Origin: Asticcacaulis sp. UBA2476
GTDB lineage: Bacteria > Pseudomonadota > Alphaproteobacteria > Caulobacterales > Caulobacteraceae
Assembly: GCA_002342035.1 (NCBI GenBank)
Contig: DDPE01000048.1
Span: forward strand, 1 to 64,000
Length of the DNA stretch: 64,000 nucleotides
Direction: 5' to 3'
In this document: one piece after another, positions 15,176-24,129 of the stretch
How the letters are laid out: each line of letters opens with the position of its first letter
How positions within the stretch are numbered: position 1 is the first letter of the stretch
Program-made: the position numbers and the translations under genes
The notes under the pieces: model-generated
Database searches by the model: none
Told to the model about the DNA's origin: nothing
What the model saw: the letters and a program-made list of their open reading frames with translations, nothing else

Positions 15176-17755
15176 ATGAACATCGAAAAATACACTGAGA
15201 AGACCCAGTCCATTATCCGCGCCGCGCAAGGTTTAGCGCAGGCGAATAACCACCAATATTTCACGCCGACGCACCTGCTTAAGGCGATGCTGGACGACAA
15301 GGACAGCCTGTCGAAGCACCTGATTGAGCTGGCGGGCGGCAATGCGACCGCCTTTATCGGTGCGGTCGATCAGGCGCTGACCAAGCTGCCATCAGTCACC
15401 GGCGGTGGTGAGCAGCTTTACATGCACAACGACACGGCGAAGGTCTTTAATGAGGCCGAATCTGAAGCGGCCAAGGCGGGCGACAGCTTTGTCACGCCTG
15501 ACCGTTTGCTGATAGCCATCGCAGGGCTTAATGATAGCGCGCCAATTCTCAAAGCCGCCGGCGTCACCGCCAAACAATTACAGGATGCGCAAGTGAACTT
15601 TCGCAAAGGCAAGCCCGCCAATTCTGCCTCCGCCGACGAAGGCTTTGATGCGCTCAACAAATACGCCCGCGACCTGACGCAGGCCGCCCTCGATGGCAAG
15701 ATTGACCCTGTGATTGGTCGCGACGAAGAAATCCGCCGCACGATACAAGTCCTCGCGCGCCGGACCAAAAACAACCCCGTCCTGATCGGTGCGCCGGGGG
15801 TGGGTAAGACCGCCATTGTCGAAGGCTTGGCCATGCGCATCATCAATGGTGATGTGCCGGAGAGCTTGAAGGACAAAAAGCTGTTTTCTCTCGATATGGG
15901 GTCTCTGATTGCGGGTGCCAAATACCGCGGTGAGTTCGAGGAACGCCTAAAGGCCGTGCTAAATGAAGTCACGCAAGCCGAAGGCCAGATCGTGTTGTTC
16001 ATCGACGAGATGCACACGCTTGTGGGCGCCGGTAAATCGGACGGTGCGATGGATGCGTCGAACCTGCTCAAGCCCGCACTAGCGCGCGGTGAGTTGCACT
16101 GCGTCGGGGCCACGACCCTTGACGAATACCGTAAGCACGTCGAAAAAGACGCGGCTCTGGCCCGCCGGTTCCAGCCGGTGTTTGTGTCGGAACCGACCGT
16201 TGAGGATACGATTTCTATCCTGCGCGGCCTGAAGGAAAAGTACGAAGTCCACCACGGCGTGCGTATTTCTGACAGCGCGATTGTGTCGGCGGCGACTCTG
16301 TCGAACCGTTATATTGCGGATCGCTTCCTGCCGGACAAAGCGATTGATTTGATTGACGAAGCGGCGTCGCGCGTGCGTATGGCCGTCGACTCTAAGCCCG
16401 AAGAACTTGACGAAATCGACCGCCGCGTCGTGCAGCTTAAGATCGAACGCGAAGCGCTGAATAAGGAAACTGACGCCGGTTCCAAAACCCGTCTGGAGCG
16501 CCTTAGCGAAGAACTGTCTGAGCTGGAATCGCAATCGGCTGACCTGACGCAAAAATGGAAGGCTGAAAAGGATAAGGTCGGAGCCGCCGCTGTGGCGCGT
16601 GAAGCGCTTGATCGGGCGCGCATCGAACTGGCCAATGTTCAGCGCGCCGGTGATCTGCAAAAAGCGTCTGAGATCCTGTACGGGCAAATTCCGGCGCTGG
16701 AAAAGCAACTTGAACGGGCCGAGGCTACCTCTCAAGAGGCACCGCTGACGCCGGAAGTCGTGGACTCGTCACAGATCGCGCAGGTCGTATCGCGCTGGAC
16801 CGGCATTCCCGTCGATAAGATGCTGGAGGGCGAACGCGATAAACTGCTGCGCATGGAAGATGAATTGCGTAAACGGGTTGTGGGTCAGGATGAGGCGCTG
16901 GAAGCCGTGTCCGACGCTGTGCGCCGGGCGCGGGCGGGCCTGAAAGACCCGAACCGTCCGATCGGCTCGTTCCTGTTCTTAGGGCCAACCGGCGTGGGTA
17001 AGACCGAGTTGAATAAGGCGCTAGCCGAGTTCCTGTTTGACGATGAGGCGGCCATCACGCGGCTGGATATGTCTGAATATATGGAAAAACATTCGGTATC
17101 GCGCATGATCGGCGCGCCGCCGGGCTATGTCGGTTATGACGAAGGCGGGGCCTTAACCGAGGCTGTGCGCCGCCGCCCCTATCAGGTCGTGCTGTTCGAT
17201 GAGGTCGAAAAGGCCCACCCGGATGTGTTCAATATCCTGCTGCAAGTTTTGGATGACGGCAGGCTAACTGACGGGCAGGGGCGGGTGGTCGATTTCCGCA
17301 ATACCCTGATCGTCATGACCTCGAACCTGGGATCGCAATATCTGGTCAGCATGACTGAGGATACGGACATTGAAACCGTTCGGCCTCTGGTCATGGAGGA
17401 TGTCCGCAGGCACTTCCGGCCGGAGTTCCTCAACCGGATTGATGAGACCATCCTGTTCCATCGTCTGGGCCGGGACAACATGTCGGCCATTGTCCGCATC
17501 CAGCTCAAAGGCATCGAAAAGCGCCTGTCTGAGCGCGGTATGAGCCTCATTATTGATGAGGCCGCCTTAAGCCATCTGGCCGAGCGTGGTTACGATCCGG
17601 CTTACGGCGCAAGGCCTCTGAAACGGGTCATCCAGAAAGAACTGGTCGATCATATCGCCAAGTCCATACTCAGCGGCGCACTGGCCGATGGTGATGTCAT
17701 CAGCGTCGGTTATGACGGCGAGGAACTGGTTATTCAGAAACCGACAGTGAATTAG
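15176..17755 (+). CDS. clpB: ATP-dependent chaperone ClpB
   Basis: This 859-residue Hsp100 disaggregase has an N-terminal Clp repeat domain (residues 1-145), first AAA+ module with Walker A GAPGVGKT at 205-212, the coiled-coil M domain (about 405-525, Glu/Lys/Leu-rich) and second AAA+ module with Walker A GPTGVGKT at 603-610, then SEYMEKHSVSR and the D2-small domain. It works with DnaK to resolubilise aggregated proteins. The lack of a ClpP-binding tripeptide loop and the presence of the M domain distinguish ClpB from ClpA/ClpC. GAGGGG precedes the ATG at normal spacing. A heat-shock type promoter precedes it. Confidence 0.97.
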   Translation: MNIEKYTEKTQSIIRAAQGLAQANNHQYFTPTHLLKAMLDDKDSLSKHLIELAGGNATAFIGAVDQALTKLPSVTGGGEQLYMHNDTAKVFNEAESEAAKAGDSFVTPDRLLIAIAGLNDSAPILKAAGVTAKQLQDAQVNFRKGKPANSASADEGFDALNKYARDLTQAALDGKIDPVIGRDEEIRRTIQVLARRTKNNPVLIGAPGVGKTAIVEGLAMRIINGDVPESLKDKKLFSLDMGSLIAGAKYRGEFEERLKAVLNEVTQAEGQIVLFIDEMHTLVGAGKSDGAMDASNLLKPALARGELHCVGATTLDEYRKHVEKDAALARRFQPVFVSEPTVEDTISILRGLKEKYEVHHGVRISDSAIVSAATLSNRYIADRFLPDKAIDLIDEAASRVRMAVDSKPEELDEIDRRVVQLKIEREALNKETDAGSKTRLERLSEELSELESQSADLTQKWKAEKDKVGAAAVAREALDRARIELANVQRAGDLQKASEILYGQIPALEKQLERAEATSQEAPLTPEVVDSSQIAQVVSRWTGIPVDKMLEGERDKLLRMEDELRKRVVGQDEALEAVSDAVRRARAGLKDPNRPIGSFLFLGPTGVGKTELNKALAEFLFDDEAAITRLDMSEYMEKHSVSRMIGAPPGYVGYDEGGALTEAVRRRPYQVVLFDEVEKAHPDVFNILLQVLDDGRLTDGQGRVVDFRNTLIVMTSNLGSQYLVSMTEDTDIETVRPLVMEDVRRHFRPEFLNRIDETILFHRLGRDNMSAIVRIQLKGIEKRLSERGMSLIIDEAALSHLAERGYDPAYGARPLKRVIQKELVDHIAKSILSGALADGDVISVGYDGEELVIQKPTVN

Positions 17756-17773
17756 CAGGGACTTAGTCCCTGC
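17755..17773. repeat. Short perfect hairpin at clpB 3' end
   Basis: GCAGGGAC-TTA-GTCCCTGC begins on the last base of the clpB stop. There is no T-run, so it is more likely an mRNA-stabilising 3' hairpin than a terminator. Confidence 0.5.
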
Positions 17774-17803
17774 ACCCGATTGACCAGAGGTTGCCAACAG
17801 TCT

Positions 17804-17950
17804 CTCCTCCCTATCGTGGATACGATGGGGAGGTGGATTTTTAGCGTAGCTAAAAAGACGGAGGGGGAACCTGTCGGTTAGTGCCGTTTACCCCCTCTTC
17901 AATTCATTTCATGAATTAAAGCTCCCCCTCCAAGAGGGGGAGTTCTTTTT
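17804..17950. repeat. Composite palindromic intergenic repeat
   Basis: The stretch has nested arms: CCTCCCTATCGT with ATACGATGGGGAGG, TTTTTAGC with GCTAAAAA, GGAGGGGGAAC with ACCCCCTC, and the final CTCCCCCTC/GAGGGGGAG. It contains no open frame. Such CT-rich/AG-rich mosaic elements with CTCCCCC and GGGGGAG ends are a common dispersed repeat type in Caulobacterales and relatives; membership here is inferred from appearance. It separates convergent clpB and the first chemoreceptor-like gene. Confidence 0.6.
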
Positions 17951-17952
17951 TA
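17922..17952 (+). terminator. Rho-independent terminator downstream of clpB
   Basis: CTCCCCCTC-CAA-GAGGGGGAG forms a perfect 9-base stem followed by TTCTTTTTT. The T-run touches the stop codon of the convergent gene at 17950. Confidence 0.85.
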
Positions 17953-18996
17953 GGGCCGCTGCACCAACACCCCGCGCCAGCCGAGGCCGGCATAGGTCTC
18001 ATAGCCCGGCGTTTTATGATAGGCGGTGATGGTGCCGTCAGGGTCGCGGTAGTGCCCGGATTCGCGGCCATCGGATTTGATCTGCAGCCGCTCGGACAAG
18101 ATGCCTTTGCTGTCGGAAGACGCGATGATCAGCCCCGACGCATCGACCAGCAGGGCGCGGGTTTTGGCCCGTTCTTCATCCCCCAGACGGATGCCGGTCA
18201 TGATCGTCTGGGCTTGCGGCTGCCAGTCGAAATGCACGCCTAAAATCCCCAAAAGCTTGCCGTCCGCCTCGCCCCCCGAACGAACACCGGTGGCATAGGT
18301 CGCAATCTGCGCCCCATTGAGCAGAGGCTCAGTGGTGATATCGGCGACCGCGAAATCATTGCCGCTGTGGAGGGCGCGGGCGCGCTGGAACCAGTCACGA
18401 CCGGCGACATTCTGACCTGAAACACCGTACTGCCCCGGCCGACCTGACGCGATGATATTGCCGTTCAGGTCGCACAGCCACAGATCAATATAGACCGTAT
18501 AGGCATCAAGGATCACCCCCAGACGCTTTGAGGCATAGGCGCATTTGTCGGCCGTTGGATCGGCGGCAGCATCCACCATGGCCGCATCGGTCGCCCACCA
18601 GCGTACATCGCAGGTGCGCTCATAGAGGTTGCGGTCGATCAGCTCAATGGCATTCAGCGCCAGATCGGTCAGGCGCGCGCCCTGGGATTGCAGGGCCATG
18701 TCCTGCGTCAGTTTTTCAAGTGTGTCGAACTCCCCGCCCAGTTCTTTGGCCAGCGCAGACGACAACCCTTCGACTTCGGTAGATATGCCGCGTACTTCGT
18801 CGGCCACGACCGAAAAACCGCGGCCCAGCTCACCGGCACGATTGGCTTCGATCAGGGCGTTGAGCGCCAGAATCTTAAGCATGTTGGTGACCGAGCGAAT
18901 GTCGCGCACCTTACCGTTGGTAACGGCTTTGGCCTTGGCGGTATGGGCGATGATATCGTTGACGCTAACGGGTTTGACGGCTTCGGTTACGGACAC
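17950..18996 (-). CDS. Soluble chemoreceptor-like protein: truncated MCP signalling tip followed by a cache-like sensor
   Basis: This 348-residue protein starts at GTG 18996, which has GGAGGGGG five bases upstream; a longer frame to 19038 lacks such a site. Residues of about 20-80 carry the tip of a methyl-accepting chemotaxis signalling domain (LKILALNALIEANRAGELGRGFSVVADEVR). The rest is a cache/PAS-like sensor (about 100-345) with ERTCDVRWWATD, YIDLWLCDLNGNIIASG and VADITTEPLLNGAQIATYATG. There is no transmembrane helix, HAMP domain or methylation helix, and the sensor follows the signalling tip, the reverse of a classical chemoreceptor. It is a paralogue of the next gene upstream. It may dock into chemoreceptor arrays or act without them; neither is shown. 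Confidence 0.8.
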   Translation of the reverse strand: MSVTEAVKPVSVNDIIAHTAKAKAVTNGKVRDIRSVTNMLKILALNALIEANRAGELGRGFSVVADEVRGISTEVEGLSSALAKELGGEFDTLEKLTQDMALQSQGARLTDLALNAIELIDRNLYERTCDVRWWATDAAMVDAAADPTADKCAYASKRLGVILDAYTVYIDLWLCDLNGNIIASGRPGQYGVSGQNVAGRDWFQRARALHSGNDFAVADITTEPLLNGAQIATYATGVRSGGEADGKLLGILGVHFDWQPQAQTIMTGIRLGDEERAKTRALLVDASGLIIASSDSKGILSERLQIKSDGRESGHYRDPDGTITAYHKTPGYETYAGLGWRGVLVQRP

Positions 18997-19128
18997 GGTT
19001 CCCCCTCCGGCTACCAGACGATGTGGTAAGATATGCAACCATCCACCCGAAGTGTTAATTAACCATAAAAGTCACGTTCGCTATATAACCCTTCGTATAC
19101 TATGGGAATAATGAACTGTGCATAAGAT

Positions 19129-19157
19129 GAAGGCTGTCGCGATATGCGACAGCCTTC
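19129..19157 (-). terminator. Hairpin after the upstream chemoreceptor-like gene
   Basis: GAAGGCTGTCGC and GCGACAGCCTTC form a perfect 12-base stem with a five-base loop. On the minus strand it is followed by a moderately T-rich TTCATCTTAT, so it is probably the terminator of the gene ending at 19181, separating the two paralogues. Confidence 0.6.
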
Positions 19158-19180
19158 AGGTTGGTTAAAACGGCTTCGCT

Positions 19181-20242
19181 TCAGCCCGACGGTGTCTGCA
19201 AAATCACGCCGTACCAGCCCAGACCCTGATAGGTTTCGTAACCGGGCGTGCGATGAAACGCGACCATCTGACCCGCAGCATCGACATAGTGCCCTGACGC
19301 TTGCCCGCCGGTATTGAGCCGGACATGTTCGCTTAAAATACCGCGCCCGTCGGACGCGGCGATGACCGTGCCGGACGCATCGACCAGCAGTGCGCGGGTG
19401 TATTGGCGTTCCTCATCACTGAGGCGCACTCCTTGCGTGATCGACAGGGCCTGCGGCTGCCAGTCGAAATGGATGCCCAATATGCCGACCAGATCGCCAT
19501 CGGCCTTGCCGCCCTTGCGCACACCGGTGGCATAGGTGGCGATCTGGGCGCCATTCAGCAAAGGCTCGGTCGTGATGTCGGCGACGGCAAAGTCATGGCC
19601 GGTTCTGAGCGCGCAGGCACGGCTAAACCAGCTACGATTGGCGACATTCGTGCCGGCGACCCGGTGGCGATCCGGGCGGCCGTTGGCGATGATATTGCCG
19701 TTCAAGTCGCACAGCCACAGGTCGATATAGACGGTGTAGGAATCGAGGATAACGCCCAAACGCTCGCTGGCGTAGCGTCGGCTGGCCTCATCAGGGGTGA
19801 GGGCAGCCTCAACCATCGACGAATCTGTCGCCCACCAGCGCACATCACAGGTGCGCTCATAAAGGTTGCGGTCCATCAGTTCGATGGCATTAAGCGCCAG
19901 ATCGGTCAGGCGCGCCCCTTGGGTTTGTTCGGCCATATCCTGAGTCATGGCCTCCAGCGTGACGATTTCGTGGCCGAGGTCTTTGGCCAGCCCCTCGACC
20001 TCGCTGGAGATGGCGCGCACCTCATCGGCGACGACCGAAAACCCGGCGCCCTTTTCACCGGCGTGCTTGGCTTCGATAAGGGCATTGAGCGCCAGAATAC
20101 GTAGCTTGGCGGTGACCTGACGGATATCGCGGACCTTATTGCCGGTATTGAGTTTGGCCTCAGAGGTCTGGGCCAAAATATCGCTTAGGGTCACGGCTTT
20201 TCGGTCAGCTTTCGCCGTGCGGGCGAGAGTCTGTGTGGACAT
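19181..20242 (-). CDS. Soluble chemoreceptor-like protein, tandem paralogue
   Basis: This 353-residue protein has the same plan as its neighbour: a short N-terminal leader, MCP signalling tip at residues 33-90 (LRILALNALIEAKHAGEKGAGFSVVADEVR) and a cache-like sensor at about 110-350. Residues 110-140 differ from the neighbour by a single residue, while the first 30 residues are unrelated. No membrane helix is present. The catalogued MCP glutamate methylation helices are missing, so adaptation by CheR/CheB is not expected. Each gene has its own terminator-like hairpin or promoter gap (184 bases), so they may be expressed separately. The ligand is unknown. Confidence 0.8.
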   Translation of the reverse strand: MSTQTLARTAKADRKAVTLSDILAQTSEAKLNTGNKVRDIRQVTAKLRILALNALIEAKHAGEKGAGFSVVADEVRAISSEVEGLAKDLGHEIVTLEAMTQDMAEQTQGARLTDLALNAIELMDRNLYERTCDVRWWATDSSMVEAALTPDEASRRYASERLGVILDSYTVYIDLWLCDLNGNIIANGRPDRHRVAGTNVANRSWFSRACALRTGHDFAVADITTEPLLNGAQIATYATGVRKGGKADGDLVGILGIHFDWQPQALSITQGVRLSDEERQYTRALLVDASGTVIAASDGRGILSEHVRLNTGGQASGHYVDAAGQMVAFHRTPGYETYQGLGWYGVILQTPSG

Positions 20243-20480
20243 GGTGTACGACCTGATCTGTTTTTATGGTTTGATTTTTGGGGGAGGTTTTTATGCTGCA
20301 CTGCACGCGGAACTTGCCCCTGATTGAGGCTGCAGACGGTAAATGCTTAGTTAATTTTGATCCGTGGGCCGATATTCATATGTGAAAAAGTCATGACCTC
20401 ATTCCATTGTCGCATAATTGCGACGCTATGGATTCAGGCGCAACTAAATCAGCGTCGATGCCTTATGGAATAAGGATATG

Positions 20481-21794
20481 TTATAATTTATCCATGAGCG
20501 AGTACCAGCTTAAGCCCGCGATCAGAGCCGGGGTGCGCAAGGCCCGCCCGCCCGGAAATGGTGGCACCGGCAGACGGCTCAGCAGGTCGATGTCGCGGCC
20601 ATCGCCTGATACGGCATGTGCGAGCAATTTGCCGAAATAGGGGGCCAGCACCACCCCTTGGCCGGAATATCCGGCGGCGCACAGGAAGTTGCGGGAAAGC
20701 TTACGCACAAACGGCGCGCGGGTGAGTGTAATCGCCAGTGTCCCGCCCCAGCCGTGGCTGATGTTGGCGGCCTCAAGCTGTGGATAGATTTTCAGCATGT
20801 TTTTGCGCACAAAGGCGCGGATATCCTTGGGGAACCAAGGCATATAGTTTTCGCCGCCGCCAAACAGCAGGCGGTTATCGGGGGTCTTTCGCCAGTAATT
20901 GACCACAAAGCGCGAGTCAGCGGCGGCATAGTCATTTGGCAATATGGCCGGATCGGTCAGCGGTTCGGTCGTCAGGATAAAATTGTTGATCGGCATTACC
21001 TTCGCATCGGCCTCATCGCTCAGGCCGTGCATATAGCCGTTGCCGCACAGCAGGACATGGTCGCAGGTGACACGACCCGTTTCGGTCATCACCTCATAGC
21101 CTTCGCCTTTTGGGGTAATGCTTGTGACACGGCTGTGTTCATAAATCTGCGACCCCAGTGTGCGAGCGGCCTCGGCCATGCCGAGCGCCAGCTTGAGCGG
21201 GTGCAGATGGCCGCCGCCCATATCCAGTATGCCGCCGTGATAGACATCGGTGCCCAGCTCGGTCGCGACCTCGGATTGGCTGAGGATGCGGGTTTTATCG
21301 TAGCCATATTTTGTGTGTACAAACTCGGCATAGGCGATGTCGTCCGCCGCAAACTTCGGGCGGTGCCAGGCGTGGATCAGGCCGTGTTTGAAATCGCAGT
21401 CGATGCTGAACTCAGCGATCAAACCATGCAGACTGGCCATCGCCGCCTGCGACATATCCCAAAAGGCGCGGGCATCATCGGCCCCGAACAGGTGTTCCAG
21501 ATGCTGTGGATCGAGGCGCTGCCCCACGTGCATTTGCCCGCCATTGCGTCCTGACGCGCCGGAGCCGATGCGCGTCCCTTCCAGCAGCACGCACTCTATG
21601 CCACGTCGGCGTAACTCTATGGCGGCCCCAAGCCCCGTATATCCCCCGCCGATAATGCAGACATGGGTGCGGATATCGCCGCTCAGCGCGGGTGCGGCGG
21701 GCGGTATGTCGGCGGTCTGGGTGTACCAGGAGCCTTCGGGGTGGCCGGTGTTTTTCACGGCTACACGCTGAGTAGCAAGAACTCCCGTTCCCAC
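20481..21794 (-). CDS. FAD-dependent amine oxidoreductase, gamma-glutamylputrescine oxidase-like (PuuB type)
   Basis: This 437-residue DAO-family flavoprotein has the dinucleotide motif CIIGGGYTGLGAAIELRRRG at about residues 46-65, GASGRNGGQ after it and a C-terminal AAGYSGQGVVLAPYFGK. These blocks match PuuB-type oxidases that deaminate gamma-glutamylated amines. It directly follows a PuuA-like ligase on the same strand. The ATG at 21794 overlaps the ligase gene by 34 bases; a GTG at 21758, two bases after the ligase stop, is an alternative start. The pair would ligate glutamate to an amine such as putrescine and then oxidise it; no PuuC or PuuD partner is visible nearby. Confidence 0.85.
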   Translation of the reverse strand: MGTGVLATQRVAVKNTGHPEGSWYTQTADIPPAAPALSGDIRTHVCIIGGGYTGLGAAIELRRRGIECVLLEGTRIGSGASGRNGGQMHVGQRLDPQHLEHLFGADDARAFWDMSQAAMASLHGLIAEFSIDCDFKHGLIHAWHRPKFAADDIAYAEFVHTKYGYDKTRILSQSEVATELGTDVYHGGILDMGGGHLHPLKLALGMAEAARTLGSQIYEHSRVTSITPKGEGYEVMTETGRVTCDHVLLCGNGYMHGLSDEADAKVMPINNFILTTEPLTDPAILPNDYAAADSRFVVNYWRKTPDNRLLFGGGENYMPWFPKDIRAFVRKNMLKIYPQLEAANISHGWGGTLAITLTRAPFVRKLSRNFLCAAGYSGQGVVLAPYFGKLLAHAVSGDGRDIDLLSRLPVPPFPGGRALRTPALIAGLSWYSLMDKL

Positions 21795-23164
21795 GGGCTG
21801 ATGGTGCGCATGAAGGTTTCATACTCGTGCTGCTTGACGCGCGAATAGGCGGTGATGAACTGCTGGCCCAGAATCTCGGCCACAGGCTCTGAGCGCTCCA
21901 TCTTGATCAGCGCCTGAATGAGGCTGTAGGGCATGTCACCGGACGGCACTTCGCTCATGTCGGTATCAACGGGGGCCGCCGGTTTATTGGCCTCACACAT
22001 CCCCAGATACCCCGTCGCCAGCACACCGGCGATGGCAAGGTACGGGTTGGCGTCTGATGACGGAATCCGGTTTTCCAGACGGCGGTTTTCGGCATCCGAC
22101 GGTGGCACCCGCAGACCCGCCGTGCGGTTATCATAGCCCCAATGAGTGTTGACCGGGGCGCCGGACCCGCGCGAAAGCCGCCGGTACGAATTGACATAGG
22201 GCGCCAGCAGCGAGGTGATCGCCGGCATATATTTCTGCTGACCCGCAATAAAGTGGAAAAAGGCTTCGGTCGGCTCACCGGTTTTCGGGTCGGAAAACAG
22301 GTTGTTTCCGGTGTGCGCATCCAGAACTGACTGGTGAATGTGCATGGCCGAACCGGGCTCCAGCGCCATTGGCTTGGCCATGAACGTCGCGTAGATATCG
22401 TGCTCCAGCGCCGTTTCCTTGATGGTGCGCTTAAACATGAACACCTGATCAGCCAGTTCGAGCGGATCGCCGTGGCGCAGGTTAATCTCCATCTGGGCGA
22501 CGCCGGATTCGTGGATCAGTGTGTCGATCTCCAATCCCTGACTTTCCGAATATTCATACATGTCCTCAAACAGGGCATCAAATTCATTGACCGCAGAAAT
22601 TGAATAGCCCTGACGACCCGTTTCAGGCCGACCCGACCGACCGGTCGGGGGCTTCAGCGCATAGTCGGGGTCGATGTTTTTTTCGACCAGATAGAACTCA
22701 AGCTCCGGCGCAATCACCGGCTTCCAGCCCTTATCGTGATAGAGTTTAAGCACGCGCCTGAGCACCTGACGCGGGCTTTCCTCGACCGGGCGGCCATCGG
22801 GTAGAAAGGCGTCGTGGATGATCTGCGCGGTCGGATCATTGGCCCACGGCACCACGCTTAGGGTGTTGAAATCAGGCCGTAAAAACACGTCGGTGTCACT
22901 TTGTACCGTGCCGACTATGCCCTCTAAGTCCGGAAAATCGCCGGTGATGGTCTGATAGAAAATCGACAGCGGCAGGTTCATGGAGCCGACCTGAATGAAC
23001 TTGCGCACCGGCATGATCTTGCCGCGCGCGACACCGGCAAGGTCAGGCACCATGCACTCGATTTCTTCGATATTCTGGGAGGCGCACCAATCGGCCGCTT
23101 CACGGATGTCTTTGGCGCCGCGCTTATTGTAGCCGGTTTTGGGACGTTTGGATTTGGACTTCAT
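21761..23164 (-). CDS. Glutamine synthetase family protein, gamma-glutamylpolyamine synthetase-like (PuuA type)
   Basis: This 467-residue protein has the glutamine synthetase fold. IEEIECMVPDLAGVARGKIMP at the N-terminus, GSAMHIHQSVLDAHTGNNLF (catalytic site with metal-binding His and Glu) and RRLENRIPSSDANPYLA in the C-terminal half are those of the PuuA/GlnA3-like branch rather than housekeeping GlnA, whose adenylylation Tyr segment is not evident. Coupling to the downstream PuuB-like oxidase gene supports a polyamine or amine catabolic role. About 25 basic residues (KSKSKRPKTGYNKRG) precede the fold. Confidence 0.87.
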   Translation of the reverse strand: MKSKSKRPKTGYNKRGAKDIREAADWCASQNIEEIECMVPDLAGVARGKIMPVRKFIQVGSMNLPLSIFYQTITGDFPDLEGIVGTVQSDTDVFLRPDFNTLSVVPWANDPTAQIIHDAFLPDGRPVEESPRQVLRRVLKLYHDKGWKPVIAPELEFYLVEKNIDPDYALKPPTGRSGRPETGRQGYSISAVNEFDALFEDMYEYSESQGLEIDTLIHESGVAQMEINLRHGDPLELADQVFMFKRTIKETALEHDIYATFMAKPMALEPGSAMHIHQSVLDAHTGNNLFSDPKTGEPTEAFFHFIAGQQKYMPAITSLLAPYVNSYRRLSRGSGAPVNTHWGYDNRTAGLRVPPSDAENRRLENRIPSSDANPYLAIAGVLATGYLGMCEANKPAAPVDTDMSEVPSGDMPYSLIQALIKMERSEPVAEILGQQFITAYSRVKQHEYETFMRTISPWEREFLLLSV

Positions 23165-23298
23165 GGGTATGACTTTGAAGAGGGCTTTCAGGACGCAGCT
23201 TATGTGTGTATGGCTTGATCATGGAGAGGTCGCGGATATTTTCAACCGAAAATGTCTGTAAATATCCGGCGGCTACGTAAATGTGATCACAATGTCTT

Positions 23299-24075
23299 AT
23301 GCCCGTTATACCTCTAAATTCGGCTAATGATAGCCGTCTTGAACCCTATCGCCATGTCAAAGACCGCGACCTGACCGGGCGGCAGGGCCTGTTTATGGCC
23401 GAGGGCAAGGTGGTGCTGGAGCGGTTGTTTGCCTCAGCTTTGTGTGAGACGGTCAGTATATTGACCACACCGGCGCGGCTTGAGGGCCTAAGCGTGCCCG
23501 ACGATGTGCCGGTTTATGTCGTGGATCAAACGGTGATGGATGAGGTGGCGGGCTTTCCGATCCATCGCGGCTATCTGGCGCTCGGGCGGTATGCGCCACC
23601 GCAAAGCCTTGAGGATATTCTGGCGCGTCAGGGCCGCTTGCGGATCATGGCCTTGAGCGCCATCGCCAATACCGACAATATGGGTGGGCTGATGCGCAAT
23701 GCGGCGGCATTTGGGGTCGATGCCGTAGTGCTGGATAGTGCCTGCTGCGATCCATTGTACCGTAAGGCGATCCGCGTCAGTGTCGGGGGCGCTCTGGTGG
23801 TGCCGCATTATCGGTTAGGGGTCGGGCAGAATTTGCTGGACGTGCTGAACACCCACGGCCTGACCGCCTATGCTTTGAGCCCGTCGGGTGATCAGGTGCT
23901 GGATCAGGTGGTGCCCGCTGAACGCTCGGCGTATCTGCTGGGCGCCGAAGGGCCGGGCCTGAGCCGCGACATTCTGGATGCCGCTGTCAGTGTGCAAATA
24001 CCGATGCATGGTGGCTTTGACAGCCTGAACGTCGCCACCACCAGCGGGATCGTGCTCTATCATTTATGCCGGTGA
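23299..24075 (+). CDS. TrmH/SpoU family RNA 2'-O-methyltransferase
   Basis: This 258-residue SPOUT enzyme has the three family motifs: NTDNMGGLMRNAAAFG (motif 1, with the catalytic Arg), LLGAEGPGLSRDIL (motif 2) and IPMHGGFDSLNVATTSGIVLY (motif 3, knot). The N-terminal part (about residues 1-95) resembles the substrate-binding extension of rRNA methyltransferases, including FMAEGKVVLERL. The target nucleotide cannot be assigned from sequence. It is divergent from the PuuA-like gene and is followed by no clear terminator. Confidence 0.9.
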   Translation: MPVIPLNSANDSRLEPYRHVKDRDLTGRQGLFMAEGKVVLERLFASALCETVSILTTPARLEGLSVPDDVPVYVVDQTVMDEVAGFPIHRGYLALGRYAPPQSLEDILARQGRLRIMALSAIANTDNMGGLMRNAAAFGVDAVVLDSACCDPLYRKAIRVSVGGALVVPHYRLGVGQNLLDVLNTHGLTAYALSPSGDQVLDQVVPAERSAYLLGAEGPGLSRDILDAAVSVQIPMHGGFDSLNVATTSGIVLYHLCR

Positions 24076-24129
24076 TTTTTTTTACGCGCATTTGTATCTG
24101 AAAACCGCTGCACACTTTTCAGAATGCGC

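Noticed and set aside
20616..21554. 312-codon plus-strand frame antisense to the PuuB-like gene
   Set aside because: Shadow frame with no recognisable domain.
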